Shown: positions 8,867 to 17,222 of the stretch, piece after piece | How positions within the stretch are numbered: position 1 is the stretch's first letter | How the letters are laid out: each line of letters opens with the position of its first letter | From: Acidimicrobiia bacterium | GTDB lineage: Bacteria; Actinomycetota; Acidimicrobiia; Spongiisociales; Spongiisociaceae | Reading direction: 5' to 3' | Length of the DNA stretch: 35,757 nucleotides | Assembly: GCA_011523635.1 (NCBI GenBank) | Contig: WTGI01000039.1 | Span: forward strand, 1-35,757 | The notes under the pieces: model-generated | Databases searched by the model: none | The model's input: only the letters and a program-made list of their open reading frames with translations | What the model was told of the DNA's origin: nothing | Program-made: the position numbers and the translations under genes

Positions 8867-9757
8867 ATGAAGCCCGAGAAGCGGACCCGCCGGGTCTTCG
8901 ACCTCGACATGGCATACGTCGATGTGGGGTCGGGCGACCCGATCGTCTTCCTGCACGGGAACCCGACCTCTTCCTTCCTCTGGCGCGGCGTCATCCCCCA
9001 CGTTGCGAACCTGGGTCGCTGTATCGCTCCGGACCTGATCGGGATGGGCGACTCGGCCAAGCTGCCCGGATCCGGTCCGGGCGCCTACCGCTATGTCCAG
9101 CACCGCCGCTACCTCGACGAGTTGCTACGCCTGCTCGGTGTGAACGAGAGGGTGACGCTGGTGCTTCACGACTGGGGCGCGGCGCTGGGCTTCGACTGGG
9201 CGGTCCGCCATCCCGGCTCGGTATCCGGCCTGGCCTACATGGAGGCCATTGTCACCCCGCTGACCTGGGAGGACTGGCCGGAGGTCGCCCGGGGGGTCTT
9301 CCGGGGGATGCGCTCGGCAGCCGGTGAGGCCATGGTGCTGACGAAGAACGTCTTCGTCGAGCGGATCCTGCCGGCCTCCGTGATGCGCGACCTGACCGAG
9401 GACGAGATGGACGAGTACCGGCGGCCCTTCCTCCGGCCCGGGGAGGACCGCCGGCCCACCCTCACCTGGCCCCGGCAGATCCCCATCGAGGGCCGGCCGG
9501 CCGACGTGCATGCCATCGTCGCCGACTACTCGGCGCGGCTGGCGGGCTGGGAGGTACCGAAGCTGTTCGTGAACGCCGACCCCGGCTCCATCCTGGTGGG
9601 CCGCCCCCGTGAGGTGTGCCGGGCCTGGCCCAACCAGACCGAGATCACCGTGGCAGGAATCCACTTCGTCCAGGAGGACTCTCCGGACCCGATCGGTGAG
9701 GCCCTGGCGGGGTGGCTCGCCGCCCGGGCCACCGGTGCTCGAGCGCACCATCGGTAG
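8867..9757 (+). CDS. dhaA: Haloalkane dehalogenase, HLD-II (DhaA/LinB) subfamily
   Basis: This alpha/beta-hydrolase cleaves carbon-halogen bonds to give an alcohol and halide without a cofactor. It has 296 residues with the start at ATG 8867, preceded by GGAG; the longer open frame would run into the CDGSH gene. The whole catalytic set is visible: Asn32 in HGNPTSS and Trp103 hold the halide, Asp102 in LHDWG is the nucleophile, Glu126 and His266 complete the triad. The 24-residue distance from Asp to Glu equals that of Rhodococcus DhaA (D106/E130), which marks the HLD-II type. IAPDLIGMGDS and the IPIEGRPADV loop also match. Substrate range cannot be read from sequence; a natural brominated or chlorinated compound is possible. 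Confidence 0.93.
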   Translation: MKPEKRTRRVFDLDMAYVDVGSGDPIVFLHGNPTSSFLWRGVIPHVANLGRCIAPDLIGMGDSAKLPGSGPGAYRYVQHRRYLDELLRLLGVNERVTLVLHDWGAALGFDWAVRHPGSVSGLAYMEAIVTPLTWEDWPEVARGVFRGMRSAAGEAMVLTKNVFVERILPASVMRDLTEDEMDEYRRPFLRPGEDRRPTLTWPRQIPIEGRPADVHAIVADYSARLAGWEVPKLFVNADPGSILVGRPREVCRAWPNQTEITVAGIHFVQEDSPDPIGEALAGWLAARATGARAHHR

Positions 9758-9768
9758 GCTCCACCCGC

Positions 9769-11256
9769 ATGTACACCTCCTCCCTCCACACCGAGCGCCG
9801 GGAACGCCTCGCAGCCGTTATCGGTGACGGCATCGCCCTCCTGCCCGCCGGCGCCGAGACCACCCGCAACCACGATGTGGAGCACCCGTTCCGCCAGGAC
9901 TCCGCCTTCCACTACCTGACCGGATTCGACGAGCCGGACGCCATCATGCTGCTCGACCCCCAGGCGGCCAACGAGCAGTACGTCCTCTTCGTGCGCCCCA
10001 GGGACCGTGAGAAGGAGATCTGGACCGGCCTGCGGGCCGGGACGGATGGCGCCAGGGAACGTTACGGCGCCGACGCCTCCTACCCGATCGGGGAGTTCGA
10101 CACCCTCCTCAGGCAGAGGCTGGTGGGGCGCCGGACGGTGTTCCTACCGTTCGGGAACCCCGGCTTCCAACGCCGGATTCTGGGCCTCGCCCGGGCTGTG
10201 AAAGGCCTGAGCGACCGCTACGGCCGGCTCGTCCCGAGCGAGTTCCGGGACTTGAGTTCCCTGGTCGGCGAGATGCGCCTCGTCAAGACCCCCCAGGAGG
10301 TCGACCTGCTCCGCGCCGCCTGCGAGATCACCGCCGAAGCCCATGCCGAGGCCATGCGCTTCGCCCGCCCCGGCCGGTACGAATACCAGGTGCAGGCCGC
10401 TCTGGAGTACGTGTTCAGGATGCGCGGGGCGCGCCGCGACGGGTACCCGTCCATCGTCGCGTCGGGCGCCAACGCCTGCATCCTCCATTACACGGAGAAC
10501 GACCGGCGCATCGCGGAGGGCGACCTGGTGCTGATCGACGCCGGCGCCGAATACGGCTACTACTCGGCGGACATCACGCGCACGTTCCCCGCCGGCGGGC
10601 GGTTCACGGCCCCCCAACGGGCCGTTTACGACCTGGTGCTGGGCGCCCAAGAGGCCGCGCTGGCCCTGGCCCGTCCCGCTGGCAGCCTGAAGGACCAGCA
10701 AGCAGCCGCGAGCCGCGTCCTGACCGAGGGCCTGGTCGAACTCGGCCTGCTGCCGGGTCCGGCTGACGATGCGATGAGCATGCACCACTACCGGGAGTTC
10801 TTCATGCACGGCACCGGGCACTGGCTGGGCATCGACGTCCACGATGCCGGGGCGTACCGGGTGGGGGGCGCTCCCCGGCCCCTGGAACCCGGCATGGTGT
10901 TCACGGTCGAGCCGGGCATCTACGTCGGCTCCGAGCGGGAGACGGTCGAGTTGGCGATGCTGGAGTTCGACATCGACGAACAGATGGAACGGCGCATGTT
11001 GCTCGGCCCGGCCAAAGCCAGGGAGCTCGAGAAGAAGGAGCGCGATGCGGCTCCGAAGGTGGCGCACCCGATCCCCGAGGAGTTCCGGGGCATCGGCATC
11101 CGGATCGAGGACGATGTCCTGATCACCGCGTCCGGCCACGAGATCCTGACCGGGGACGTGCCCACCGATCCGGACCGGATCGAGAGCCTCTGCTCGGAGG
11201 CGCCGCTGATGCCGTTCCTGGAGCCCTACCCGCCATTGGTCACGGGCGGCCGATGA
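9769..11256 (+). CDS. pepP: Xaa-Pro aminopeptidase (aminopeptidase P, M24B)
   Basis: This cytoplasmic metallopeptidase removes an N-terminal residue that precedes proline. It has 495 residues. The N-terminal domain has DSAFHYLTGFDEPDA. The two-metal site is complete: Asp257, Asp268, His351 (GTGHWLGIDVHD), Glu381 (FTVEPGIYV) and Glu447 (RIEDDVLIT). The first four sit at almost the same positions as in E. coli PepP, but about 40 extra, charged residues lie between the two glutamates. I take ATG 9769; an upstream GTG at 9712 would overlap dhaA. TAGGCT lies eight bases before this ATG, so a leaderless internal transcript is possible. The stop overlaps the next start by four bases. Confidence 0.95.
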   Translation: MYTSSLHTERRERLAAVIGDGIALLPAGAETTRNHDVEHPFRQDSAFHYLTGFDEPDAIMLLDPQAANEQYVLFVRPRDREKEIWTGLRAGTDGARERYGADASYPIGEFDTLLRQRLVGRRTVFLPFGNPGFQRRILGLARAVKGLSDRYGRLVPSEFRDLSSLVGEMRLVKTPQEVDLLRAACEITAEAHAEAMRFARPGRYEYQVQAALEYVFRMRGARRDGYPSIVASGANACILHYTENDRRIAEGDLVLIDAGAEYGYYSADITRTFPAGGRFTAPQRAVYDLVLGAQEAALALARPAGSLKDQQAAASRVLTEGLVELGLLPGPADDAMSMHHYREFFMHGTGHWLGIDVHDAGAYRVGGAPRPLEPGMVFTVEPGIYVGSERETVELAMLEFDIDEQMERRMLLGPAKARELEKKERDAAPKVAHPIPEEFRGIGIRIEDDVLITASGHEILTGDVPTDPDRIESLCSEAPLMPFLEPYPPLVTGGR

Positions 11257-12812
11257 CCATGCTCGACTGGCTATTGACCGCCGGCACCGTCATCGACGGC
11301 ACGGGCAGTCCCGGCGCCCGGGTCGATGTGGGCCTGGCGGGCGGACGCATAGCGGCCGTCGGTTCGCTGGCGGGTCGTGAGGCCCGCCGGACCATCGACG
11401 TGGCAGGCTCGGTCGTCTGCCCGGGATTCATCGACGTCCACTCCCACTCCGAGTTCTCGATACTCAGGGGCGAAGACATCGAGGCCCGGTTGCGCCAAGG
11501 CATCACCACCGACCTGCTGGCACCCGACGGGTTCGCGTACGCACCGGCGTCGCCATCCCGCCTGCCGGACCTGCTCAGTTATCTGGAGGTGTTCAACGGA
11601 CCCCCCGATGAGGCCTGGGAGTGGTCGGATCCAGAGCAGTACCTGGCTCTATTCGAAGGTCGAGCAGCCATCAACGTGGTGCCCCAGGTGGGCTTCCTCG
11701 CCGTCCGGGCCGAGGCGGTGGGCTGGGACCCCCGTCCTGCCGACCCGGCGGAGATCGAGCACATGCAGGAACTCACCCGCCAGGGCATGGAAACGGGCGC
11801 CTCCGGGATCCAGGTGGGCCTCGACTACTTCCCCGCCGGGCACGCGAGTACGGACGAACTGATCGCGGTGGCCCGGGTGGTGGCCGAGTACGGCGGGGTC
11901 TACTCGTCACACGTCCGCGGCATCCGGGGCGACGTGGCCGCCGGGGTGGAGGAGGCCCTGGAGGTGGGATGGAAGGCCGGCGTGGCGGTCCACGTCTCCC
12001 ACCTGTTCGGCTCGGACGAGCTGTACCAACTCCTGACCGACGCCAGGGAGAGCGGACTCGATGTCACCTTCGATGCCTACCCCTACATGGCGGCCAGCTC
12101 CCACCTGGCCTTCTGCCTGCCGCGGTGGTTCGACGACGGGCCTCCCGAACACCTCATCTCGAAGCTGGGTGATCCGGCCGTCCGGGCCGCCGTAGCGCCG
12201 CACATCGAGGAGTTCTTCCGCAACTACGTGCCCGATCCTGGGAACGCCTACTTCTCCGCCCTACCGGACGGCCCCTACCAGCACCTCCAGGGACGTCCCC
12301 TCACCGACGGCATCGGACGGGTCGGTTCCACCCTGGCCGAGGTGGTCTGCACGCTGCTGGCCGAGTGTCGGCTCCGGGTACTGATGGTCTACCGATGGGA
12401 TGACGAGGCCAAGCTCCGGCGGGCCATGACCCACCCGCTGGGGATGGTGGGTTCCGACGGCCTCTTCCGGGGGACCCACCCCCACCCCAGGGGCTTCGGC
12501 ACCCATGCCCGGGTGCTGGCACACCTCGTGCGGGACCGCGGATGGCTGGAGCTACCCGATGCCATCCGGAGGATGACCTCCATGCCCGCCGACCGGTACG
12601 GGTTGGCCGATCGCGGGGTGATCCGCCCCGGTGCGGCAGCCGACGTGACCGTGTTCGATCCGGACCGCATCCGGGACCGGGCCACCTTCGACAACGGCCG
12701 GGCAACCGCCGAAGGCGTGGGTCACGTCTTCGTCAACGGCAAGGCCGCCATCGAGTCGGGCCGGTTGTCCGACACCTCGGCCGGCCGGGTCCTCCGGGCT
12801 TCCAGCCGCTGA
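11253..12812 (+). CDS. N-acyl-D-amino-acid deacylase-like amidohydrolase
   Basis: This 519-residue enzyme belongs to the amidohydrolase superfamily, D-aminoacylase branch. Family members hydrolyse N-acyl-D-amino acids or related amides. It has the first-strand metal pair His63-Ser-His65 in GFIDVHSHSE, His220 (SSHVRG), His250 (HVSH) and the catalytic Asp402 (GSDG). His220 and His250 occupy the same numbers as zinc ligands of the Alcaligenes D-aminoacylase. The cysteine ligand normally in the QGITT...CG loop is missing: the loop reads LLAPDG, with Asp92 near that place. Substrate is therefore uncertain. Its ATG overlaps the pepP stop, so peptide breakdown is a plausible shared role. Confidence 0.8.
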   Translation: MTMLDWLLTAGTVIDGTGSPGARVDVGLAGGRIAAVGSLAGREARRTIDVAGSVVCPGFIDVHSHSEFSILRGEDIEARLRQGITTDLLAPDGFAYAPASPSRLPDLLSYLEVFNGPPDEAWEWSDPEQYLALFEGRAAINVVPQVGFLAVRAEAVGWDPRPADPAEIEHMQELTRQGMETGASGIQVGLDYFPAGHASTDELIAVARVVAEYGGVYSSHVRGIRGDVAAGVEEALEVGWKAGVAVHVSHLFGSDELYQLLTDARESGLDVTFDAYPYMAASSHLAFCLPRWFDDGPPEHLISKLGDPAVRAAVAPHIEEFFRNYVPDPGNAYFSALPDGPYQHLQGRPLTDGIGRVGSTLAEVVCTLLAECRLRVLMVYRWDDEAKLRRAMTHPLGMVGSDGLFRGTHPHPRGFGTHARVLAHLVRDRGWLELPDAIRRMTSMPADRYGLADRGVIRPGAAADVTVFDPDRIRDRATFDNGRATAEGVGHVFVNGKAAIESGRLSDTSAGRVLRASSR

Positions 12813-12885
12813 CCGGGACACTCCTGACGATTACGAGCCGTCCCGGATACGCCTCACGGTCGTTCCTGAAACTCGAGCACTCCGG

Positions 12886-12891
12886 TAGCAT
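12886..12891 (+). promoter_or_regulatory. -10 box for a leaderless membrane-protein gene
   Basis: TAGCAT ends six bases before the ATG at 12898, in the 85-base gap after the deacylase gene. No Shine-Dalgarno site is present. TTCCTG lies 17 bases upstream but is a poor -35. Transcription would start at or next to the ATG. Confidence 0.4.
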
Positions 12892-12897
12892 GGGCTG

Positions 12898-13719
12898 ATG
12901 TCACGAATCGCCAATTCCTTCGCCCTCGCCCGGTCCTCCTGGCACGTACTCAAGGCCGACAAGGAGCTGATCCTGCTCCCCATCATTTCAGGGATCGCCT
13001 CCATGATCGTCGCCGCCACCTTCATCGTTCCGATCTTCTTCACTGGACAGGGAGGCGCGACGGTGGGCGGATCCAGCCTGCTGGTGCTGCTCCTGATGTA
13101 CTTCGTGCTGGCCTACATCACCATCTTCTTCAATGCCGCCTTGATCAGCGCCGCCAACGAGCGCCTGGAGGGTGGGGATCCGACCATCGGGAGCGCCATC
13201 CGCGGGGCCGCCCGCCGGGCCGGCAAGATCGTTCCGTGGGCGCTGCTGTCGGCCACCGTATCGGTCATCCTGCGGGCCATCGAGGAGCGGGTCGGGCTGA
13301 TCGGCCAGCTCATCGTCGGTGCCCTCGGCCTGGCCTGGTCGGTACTCACGTTCCTGGTCCTGCCGATCATCGTCATCGAGGGATCGGGCGCCGGCGCCGC
13401 CTTCAAGAAGTCCGGGTCGCTGCTCCGCAGCACCTGGGGCGAGAACCTGGCCGCGCAGGTCGGTATGGGCCTGGTGGGGTTCCTCCTGATCCTGCCGGGC
13501 GTGGCGGTGATCGTCCTGGGTATCTCGGCGGGAGGCACGATCGCGGCGGTGGCCCTGCTGATCGGTGTCATCTGGATAATCGTCGCCGCGGCATCGGTGG
13601 CAGCCTTGAGCGCCATCTACCAGACCGCCCTCTACCACTTCGCTGTGGCGGGAAGCGTCCCCTCCGGCTACTTCGACCAAGACGCCATGCAGATGGCCTT
13701 CCGGAGGAGACGCCGCTAG
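12898..13719 (+). CDS. Integral membrane protein, DUF6159-like
   Basis: This 273-residue protein resembles the DUF6159 family of unknown function. It opens with SFALARSSWHVLKADKEL, an amphipathic stretch before the first membrane helix, and has about six hydrophobic segments. Residues ~160-180 (IEGSGAGAAFKKSGSLLRSTWGENL) match the conserved loop seen in such proteins. It ends in six arginine-rich residues, so the C-terminus is probably cytoplasmic. There is no clear ribosome site; a TAGCAT box just upstream suggests leaderless expression. Confidence 0.75.
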   Translation: MSRIANSFALARSSWHVLKADKELILLPIISGIASMIVAATFIVPIFFTGQGGATVGGSSLLVLLLMYFVLAYITIFFNAALISAANERLEGGDPTIGSAIRGAARRAGKIVPWALLSATVSVILRAIEERVGLIGQLIVGALGLAWSVLTFLVLPIIVIEGSGAGAAFKKSGSLLRSTWGENLAAQVGMGLVGFLLILPGVAVIVLGISAGGTIAAVALLIGVIWIIVAAASVAALSAIYQTALYHFAVAGSVPSGYFDQDAMQMAFRRRRR

Positions 13720-14079
13720 CCCTCGGATACAAAGGAAACGACATTGGAGCCAGTGTCCTGATCCCGTAACTCGCCACCCGTACCCCACAAAACGAGAACG
13801 CGAAAAACGCCCGACCACGCCCCAACCCGGCGGGCCCATCCCCCAGCCACCACCTCCTTCGGTCCGGACGCGTACCGCTATCCCCTACGGGTCCGCTCCC
13901 GAATTGATCCCTGGTCCGGTTCCCTCGACGTCGAATTAGCAAGAAACCGGTGGTGCTTGTGACTGCCGGACAGTATGCGACGGGTATGTGACACGTTCAA
14001 CCCCCTTGTCCGGACGCCGGATCCGCGCGGTCCACGACGGGTCACAGAACGCGGCGAACTGAAGGCCGGGACAGAACAG
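13720..14079. other. 360-base intergenic region between convergent genes
   Basis: I see no gene here. The stretch after 13720 is C-rich with several A-runs, unlike coding DNA around it. A 7-bp inverted repeat, CCGGACA (13967-13973) and its complement (14008-14014), is separated by 34 bases containing a GTATG direct repeat. No canonical terminator is evident for either flanking gene. It could be decayed coding sequence or an unrecognised RNA. Confidence 0.4.
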
Positions 14080-14346
14080 CTAGCGGCGCCGGGCGGCCGC
14101 CCTGGCTCTGGCCTTTGCAGCCTCCACTTCCCGGTTCTTCGGCGGGGCCCTGGTAACCAGCGAGTCGACCAGGCTCCTGGTCTCCTGGGCGATGGCCTCC
14201 ACGGCCCGGTCGAACGCCTCCTGGTTGGCGCGGGACGGTCGGGCCGAGCCCGAAACCTTACGCACGTACTGCAGGGCGGCGGCGCCTACCTCCTCGTCCG
14301 TGGCGGGTGGATCGAAATTGTGAAGGGTTCTGATGCTACGACACAC
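14080..14346 (-). CDS. DUF2277 family protein
   Basis: This 88-residue soluble protein is a full-length match to the DUF2277 pattern: MCRSIRTLHNFDPPATDEEV at the start, AALQYVRKVSG, AFDRAV and a basic alanine-rich tail ending PPKNREVEAAKARARAAARRR in two blocks. The function is unknown. The start is a GTG at 14346. No ribosome site precedes it, but TACCCT (14360-14355 on the minus strand) ends eight bases upstream, as for other probable leaderless genes here. Confidence 0.88.
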   Translation of the reverse strand: MCRSIRTLHNFDPPATDEEVGAAALQYVRKVSGSARPSRANQEAFDRAVEAIAQETRSLVDSLVTRAPPKNREVEAAKARARAAARRR

Positions 14347-14377
14347 AGCCTGCCAGGGTACCCGTCCCTAGGCTCGA

Positions 14378-16063
14378 TCACCCTTCGTGGGGGATGATCC
14401 TGACGCCGTCCTCGCCTGACACGATCAGGAGATGGGACTCCGGGTGGTCCTGGAGTGCCTCCAATACCTCCTCCAAGGCAAGGGGACGCCCTTGGCCGTC
14501 CGTGCGTTCCAGGTACCGCACCCTCACCGCGGCCTGCTCCGCTAGTGCCTCGGCTACCGGGCCGCTATCCCGAGCGACGAGGGTCACCGATCTCACCGCC
14601 GCGGGAGGCGCTTCGCGACCGGTCTCGGGATCGGGCGCCTCCAGCAGGTCGGTCCGGCGCACCGTGCGGTGGTATGCGGCGGTGAGCCCCACGGTGCAGA
14701 CCAGCGCCAGCGGCCACCGGATGGCAAGTACCGTCCCGACGCCGGCGCCGGGCCCCAGCACCTGCTCAAGGGCGCGGTAGACGAGCACCAGCAGGCTCAC
14801 CAGCGCCACCACTCCCCCCAACCCGAACAGCGCGATCAGGTAGATCCTCCGGGTGGGAGAGGCCACCTCGGAGGACGGGTCAGCACTGCGGATCCGCTGG
14901 ATACGGGTCCAGTGGCGCCACCAGAGCGGCGCCCCCACTAGAAGGACGGTGACGGCGGCCACGAACTCCGAGCGATCGGACGGGTACAAGACCGTGGCGG
15001 GCGTCAGGACCTGGACAGTGGCGGCGATCACGGCCGCCGCCCCGCCCACCGTGGCTACCAGACCGACCCCGGCCACCGTGTAGTCATGTGCCCGGTCCAC
15101 CTCGGTGCGCTTCCCCGGTCGATGTGAACGCATCACAGTGTCGTGATACCTCCACACCACCCCGCCCACGATGATCAACGCGAGCGTCATCGGTAGCTCG
15201 CGGAAGTGAGGTCCGGCCGGTCCGATCGGGCTCCCGAACCACCAGTCGAGGGTCAGGTAGGCGAGGTTCCACACCCCGGCGAGGGCGGTGAAGAGCCCGC
15301 CGACCACCCCGGCCAGCAGTACGTAGGCGCGCCACAGGGTGGTGCGTTCGCCGTGCTGCCCCAGCATGGCCCAGTAGCGCAGCCATATGGCGGTCCCGAC
15401 CACCAACTCGACCAGGGGTTGCTGGAACCCTCCGGCGTCACGTACCAGCATCACAGCGCCGGCCACGACGTCGTACGCCCGCTCGAAGACCCACTCCAGG
15501 ACGAGGACTCCGAACACCGAAACGGTGACCAACCCGATGAGCGAGCCGGCCAGGACACCCTGCTGGCGCCGGTCCGCCTGACCCATGCGGTGGTGTGCAG
15601 CCCATACCGCGCCCCACACCAGCATCACTGAGGCCGGGGCGATGTCGAAACGGCCCTCCAGGAGGCTCCCGGCCCACAGAGACAGGCCGGTGGCTGCGGT
15701 TACCAGGCTGATCAGCTCGGCCAGGACCAGGTATCCGCCCCCCGAGAACCCGGACCCTCCGCCGGCCCGGCGGCGTTCCCGGCGCGCCACCAGGAGCAGG
15801 GCCGGAGCACCCACGATCACGCACGAGAGCATGAAGGCCAGGTAGCCGGGACCGGCCACCACGTCCGGGTCGGCCACCGACAGCAGCCCGGTCACGCCGG
15901 TCGCCACCAGGATCACCAGGGCCAGCAGCATGCCCTGCTGGAAGAAGCGCCGGAGCGTGGCCCCTATGTCGCGGCCCGACCGGCGGGCCAGCAACACGAT
16001 AAGCCCGAAGAAGGCGCCGCCGAGCAGCAGGATCGGGAACAGGGCGGCGAGAACTATTTCCAC
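14378..16063 (-). CDS. Polytopic membrane protein with DUF5671-like repeats
   Basis: This product has 561 residues and about a dozen membrane segments. Several segments look like diverged copies of one unit (compare the stretches around FGVLVLEWVFERAYDV, ALAGVWNLAYLTLDWWFG and SLLVLVYRALEQVLGPG), which is the style of DUF5671 proteins. The last ~75 residues are soluble and likely cytoplasmic (VTLVARDSGPVAEALAEQA and LLIVSGEDGVRIIPHEG). I chose GTG at 16063 because GGAGG lies seven bases before it; TTG at 16069 would overlap the upstream stop. It is coupled to the upstream anchored protein, with only two bases between. The function is unknown. Confidence 0.7.
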   Translation of the reverse strand: MEIVLAALFPILLLGGAFFGLIVLLARRSGRDIGATLRRFFQQGMLLALVILVATGVTGLLSVADPDVVAGPGYLAFMLSCVIVGAPALLLVARRERRRAGGGSGFSGGGYLVLAELISLVTAATGLSLWAGSLLEGRFDIAPASVMLVWGAVWAAHHRMGQADRRQQGVLAGSLIGLVTVSVFGVLVLEWVFERAYDVVAGAVMLVRDAGGFQQPLVELVVGTAIWLRYWAMLGQHGERTTLWRAYVLLAGVVGGLFTALAGVWNLAYLTLDWWFGSPIGPAGPHFRELPMTLALIIVGGVVWRYHDTVMRSHRPGKRTEVDRAHDYTVAGVGLVATVGGAAAVIAATVQVLTPATVLYPSDRSEFVAAVTVLLVGAPLWWRHWTRIQRIRSADPSSEVASPTRRIYLIALFGLGGVVALVSLLVLVYRALEQVLGPGAGVGTVLAIRWPLALVCTVGLTAAYHRTVRRTDLLEAPDPETGREAPPAAVRSVTLVARDSGPVAEALAEQAAVRVRYLERTDGQGRPLALEEVLEALQDHPESHLLIVSGEDGVRIIPHEG

Positions 16064-16065
16064 GG

Positions 16066-16572
16066 TCAACCCTCCGTCCCGAGTTTGGGCGAGTCTGCCG
16101 AGCACTCGTACCACGGCCACTCCTGGTGGGTGATGCGCCATCCGCCGGCTTCCGAGATCAACCGGAACTCGTACGTCTCGGAGCGGTTGCCACCGAAGAT
16201 TCCCGGGTCCGATCCGGCCACCGACACGGTTACCCAGGCTTCTCCCTCGCCGAGGGTCGTATCAAGCCACTCGATGCGGTAGGCCTGGTCGGCCAGGTAG
16301 CGGGGGAAGCGGGTGCCGCAGCCGTCCAGTTCGTCCGCCAGGTAGGACCGGGCCGCCGGCCGGTCGCCGGCGATCACCGCCCGGACGTAGTCCTGGACCA
16401 CTCGCTCCGGCGTCCCCGGGTCGAGCTCGGCGTCGCCGATGAACGAGAAGGCCGCAGCCAGTACCACGAGTACGCCCAGCGCCACCCCGGACCAGAGCAG
16501 GAGACGGCGTTCGGATGATCGAGCCTTCCCACCCGAATCGCTTCCTGGACGGCTCGGAGTGGGATCGCTCAT
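16066..16572 (-). CDS. Membrane-anchored protein with NTF2/DUF4878-like outer domain
   Basis: This 168-residue protein has a charged, proline-rich cytoplasmic start, one membrane helix at ~residues 25-46, and an outer domain from PERVVQDYVRAVIAGDRPAA onward. That helix plus the DGCGTRF turn, the WVTVSVAG strand and the GGWRITHQEWPWYEC end suggest an NTF2-like or DUF4878-like fold with a likely Cys-Cys pair. The function is unknown. It precedes and is coupled to the large polytopic membrane protein, so the two may form a complex. Confidence 0.7.
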   Translation of the reverse strand: MSDPTPSRPGSDSGGKARSSERRLLLWSGVALGVLVVLAAAFSFIGDAELDPGTPERVVQDYVRAVIAGDRPAARSYLADELDGCGTRFPRYLADQAYRIEWLDTTLGEGEAWVTVSVAGSDPGIFGGNRSETYEFRLISEAGGWRITHQEWPWYECSADSPKLGTEG

Positions 16573-16642
16573 GGACGGCCAGCCTACTCAACACGGCCCC
16601 TGTGCCACTTGCAAGCCCGGAGTGGCGGTATCGTGGCAACCC
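16573..16642. promoter_or_regulatory. Compact divergent promoter region
   Basis: Only 70 bases separate two divergent genes. TAGGCT on the minus strand (16586-16581) ends eight bases before ATG 16572, and TATCGT on the plus strand (16629-16634) ends eight bases before ATG 16643. Neither gene has a ribosome site. Both transcripts are therefore probably leaderless, and their -35 regions must nearly touch, so they may be co-regulated. Confidence 0.5.
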
Positions 16643-17143
16643 ATGAGCACCACATACGACACCATCCTGCGCCTCAGAGCCATCCGTTCCTACTCCGACC
16701 GGCCCGTCGACCCGGAGGACCTCCGCCGGGTTCTCGAAGCGGCTCGCTGGACCGGCAGCGCCAAGAACCGCCAGAACTGGTCCATCATCGTCGTCGAGGA
16801 CCGCGAGCAGTTGGACCGCCTGGCGGGGTGCGCCAGTTTCGCCGGTCCCCTGTCGAAGGCGCCGGTGGCGCTGGCCCTCGTGCAGGAGGGCAGCACCTAC
16901 GGATTCGACATGGGACGCATGGCCCAGAACATCATGCTGGCGGCGTCCGCCATAGGAATGGTGTCCTGCCCGATCACCCTCCACAACAACGAGAAGGCAC
17001 ACAAGGTGCTGGCGATACCGGAGGGCCGGCGCTGCCGCTACGCCATCGCACTGGGATATCCGTCTCCGGCCTCCCGCCCGGCGAAGGCCGGAGGCCGCAA
17101 ACCGCTCGAGGAGATCACCCACCACAACTCGTACGGCGGCTAG
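16643..17143 (+). CDS. Nitroreductase-family flavoprotein
   Basis: This 166-residue protein is an FMN-dependent oxidoreductase of the nitroreductase fold. The N-terminus has LRLRAIRSYSDRPV, the typical FMN-phosphate-binding Arg-Ser motif, followed by LRRVLEAARWTGSAKNRQNW. Later come GRMAQNIMLAASAIGMVSC and the C-terminal ALGYP motif. The physiological substrate cannot be read. An upstream in-frame ATG at 16439 exists but would overlap the divergent gene, so I use ATG 16643. Confidence 0.88.
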   Translation: MSTTYDTILRLRAIRSYSDRPVDPEDLRRVLEAARWTGSAKNRQNWSIIVVEDREQLDRLAGCASFAGPLSKAPVALALVQEGSTYGFDMGRMAQNIMLAASAIGMVSCPITLHNNEKAHKVLAIPEGRRCRYAIALGYPSPASRPAKAGGRKPLEEITHHNSYGG

Positions 17144-17183
17144 ACAAGTAGTCCCTGGCGATCAAACCGGCCAGTTCAGAACA

Positions 17184-17215
17184 GTAGCCGGTGGGCTACC
17201 GACCAGGTGTAACCT
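17184..17215 (+). promoter_or_regulatory. Hairpin and -10 box before the M20 amidohydrolase
   Basis: GTAGCC and GGCTAC (17184-17189 and 17194-17199) form a 6-bp stem with a GGTG loop. TAACCT (17210-17215) ends seven bases before the GTG at 17223. The hairpin may mark the end of the nitroreductase transcript, while TAACCT may start a leaderless one. Confidence 0.35.
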
Positions 17216-17222
17216 CGCGTCG

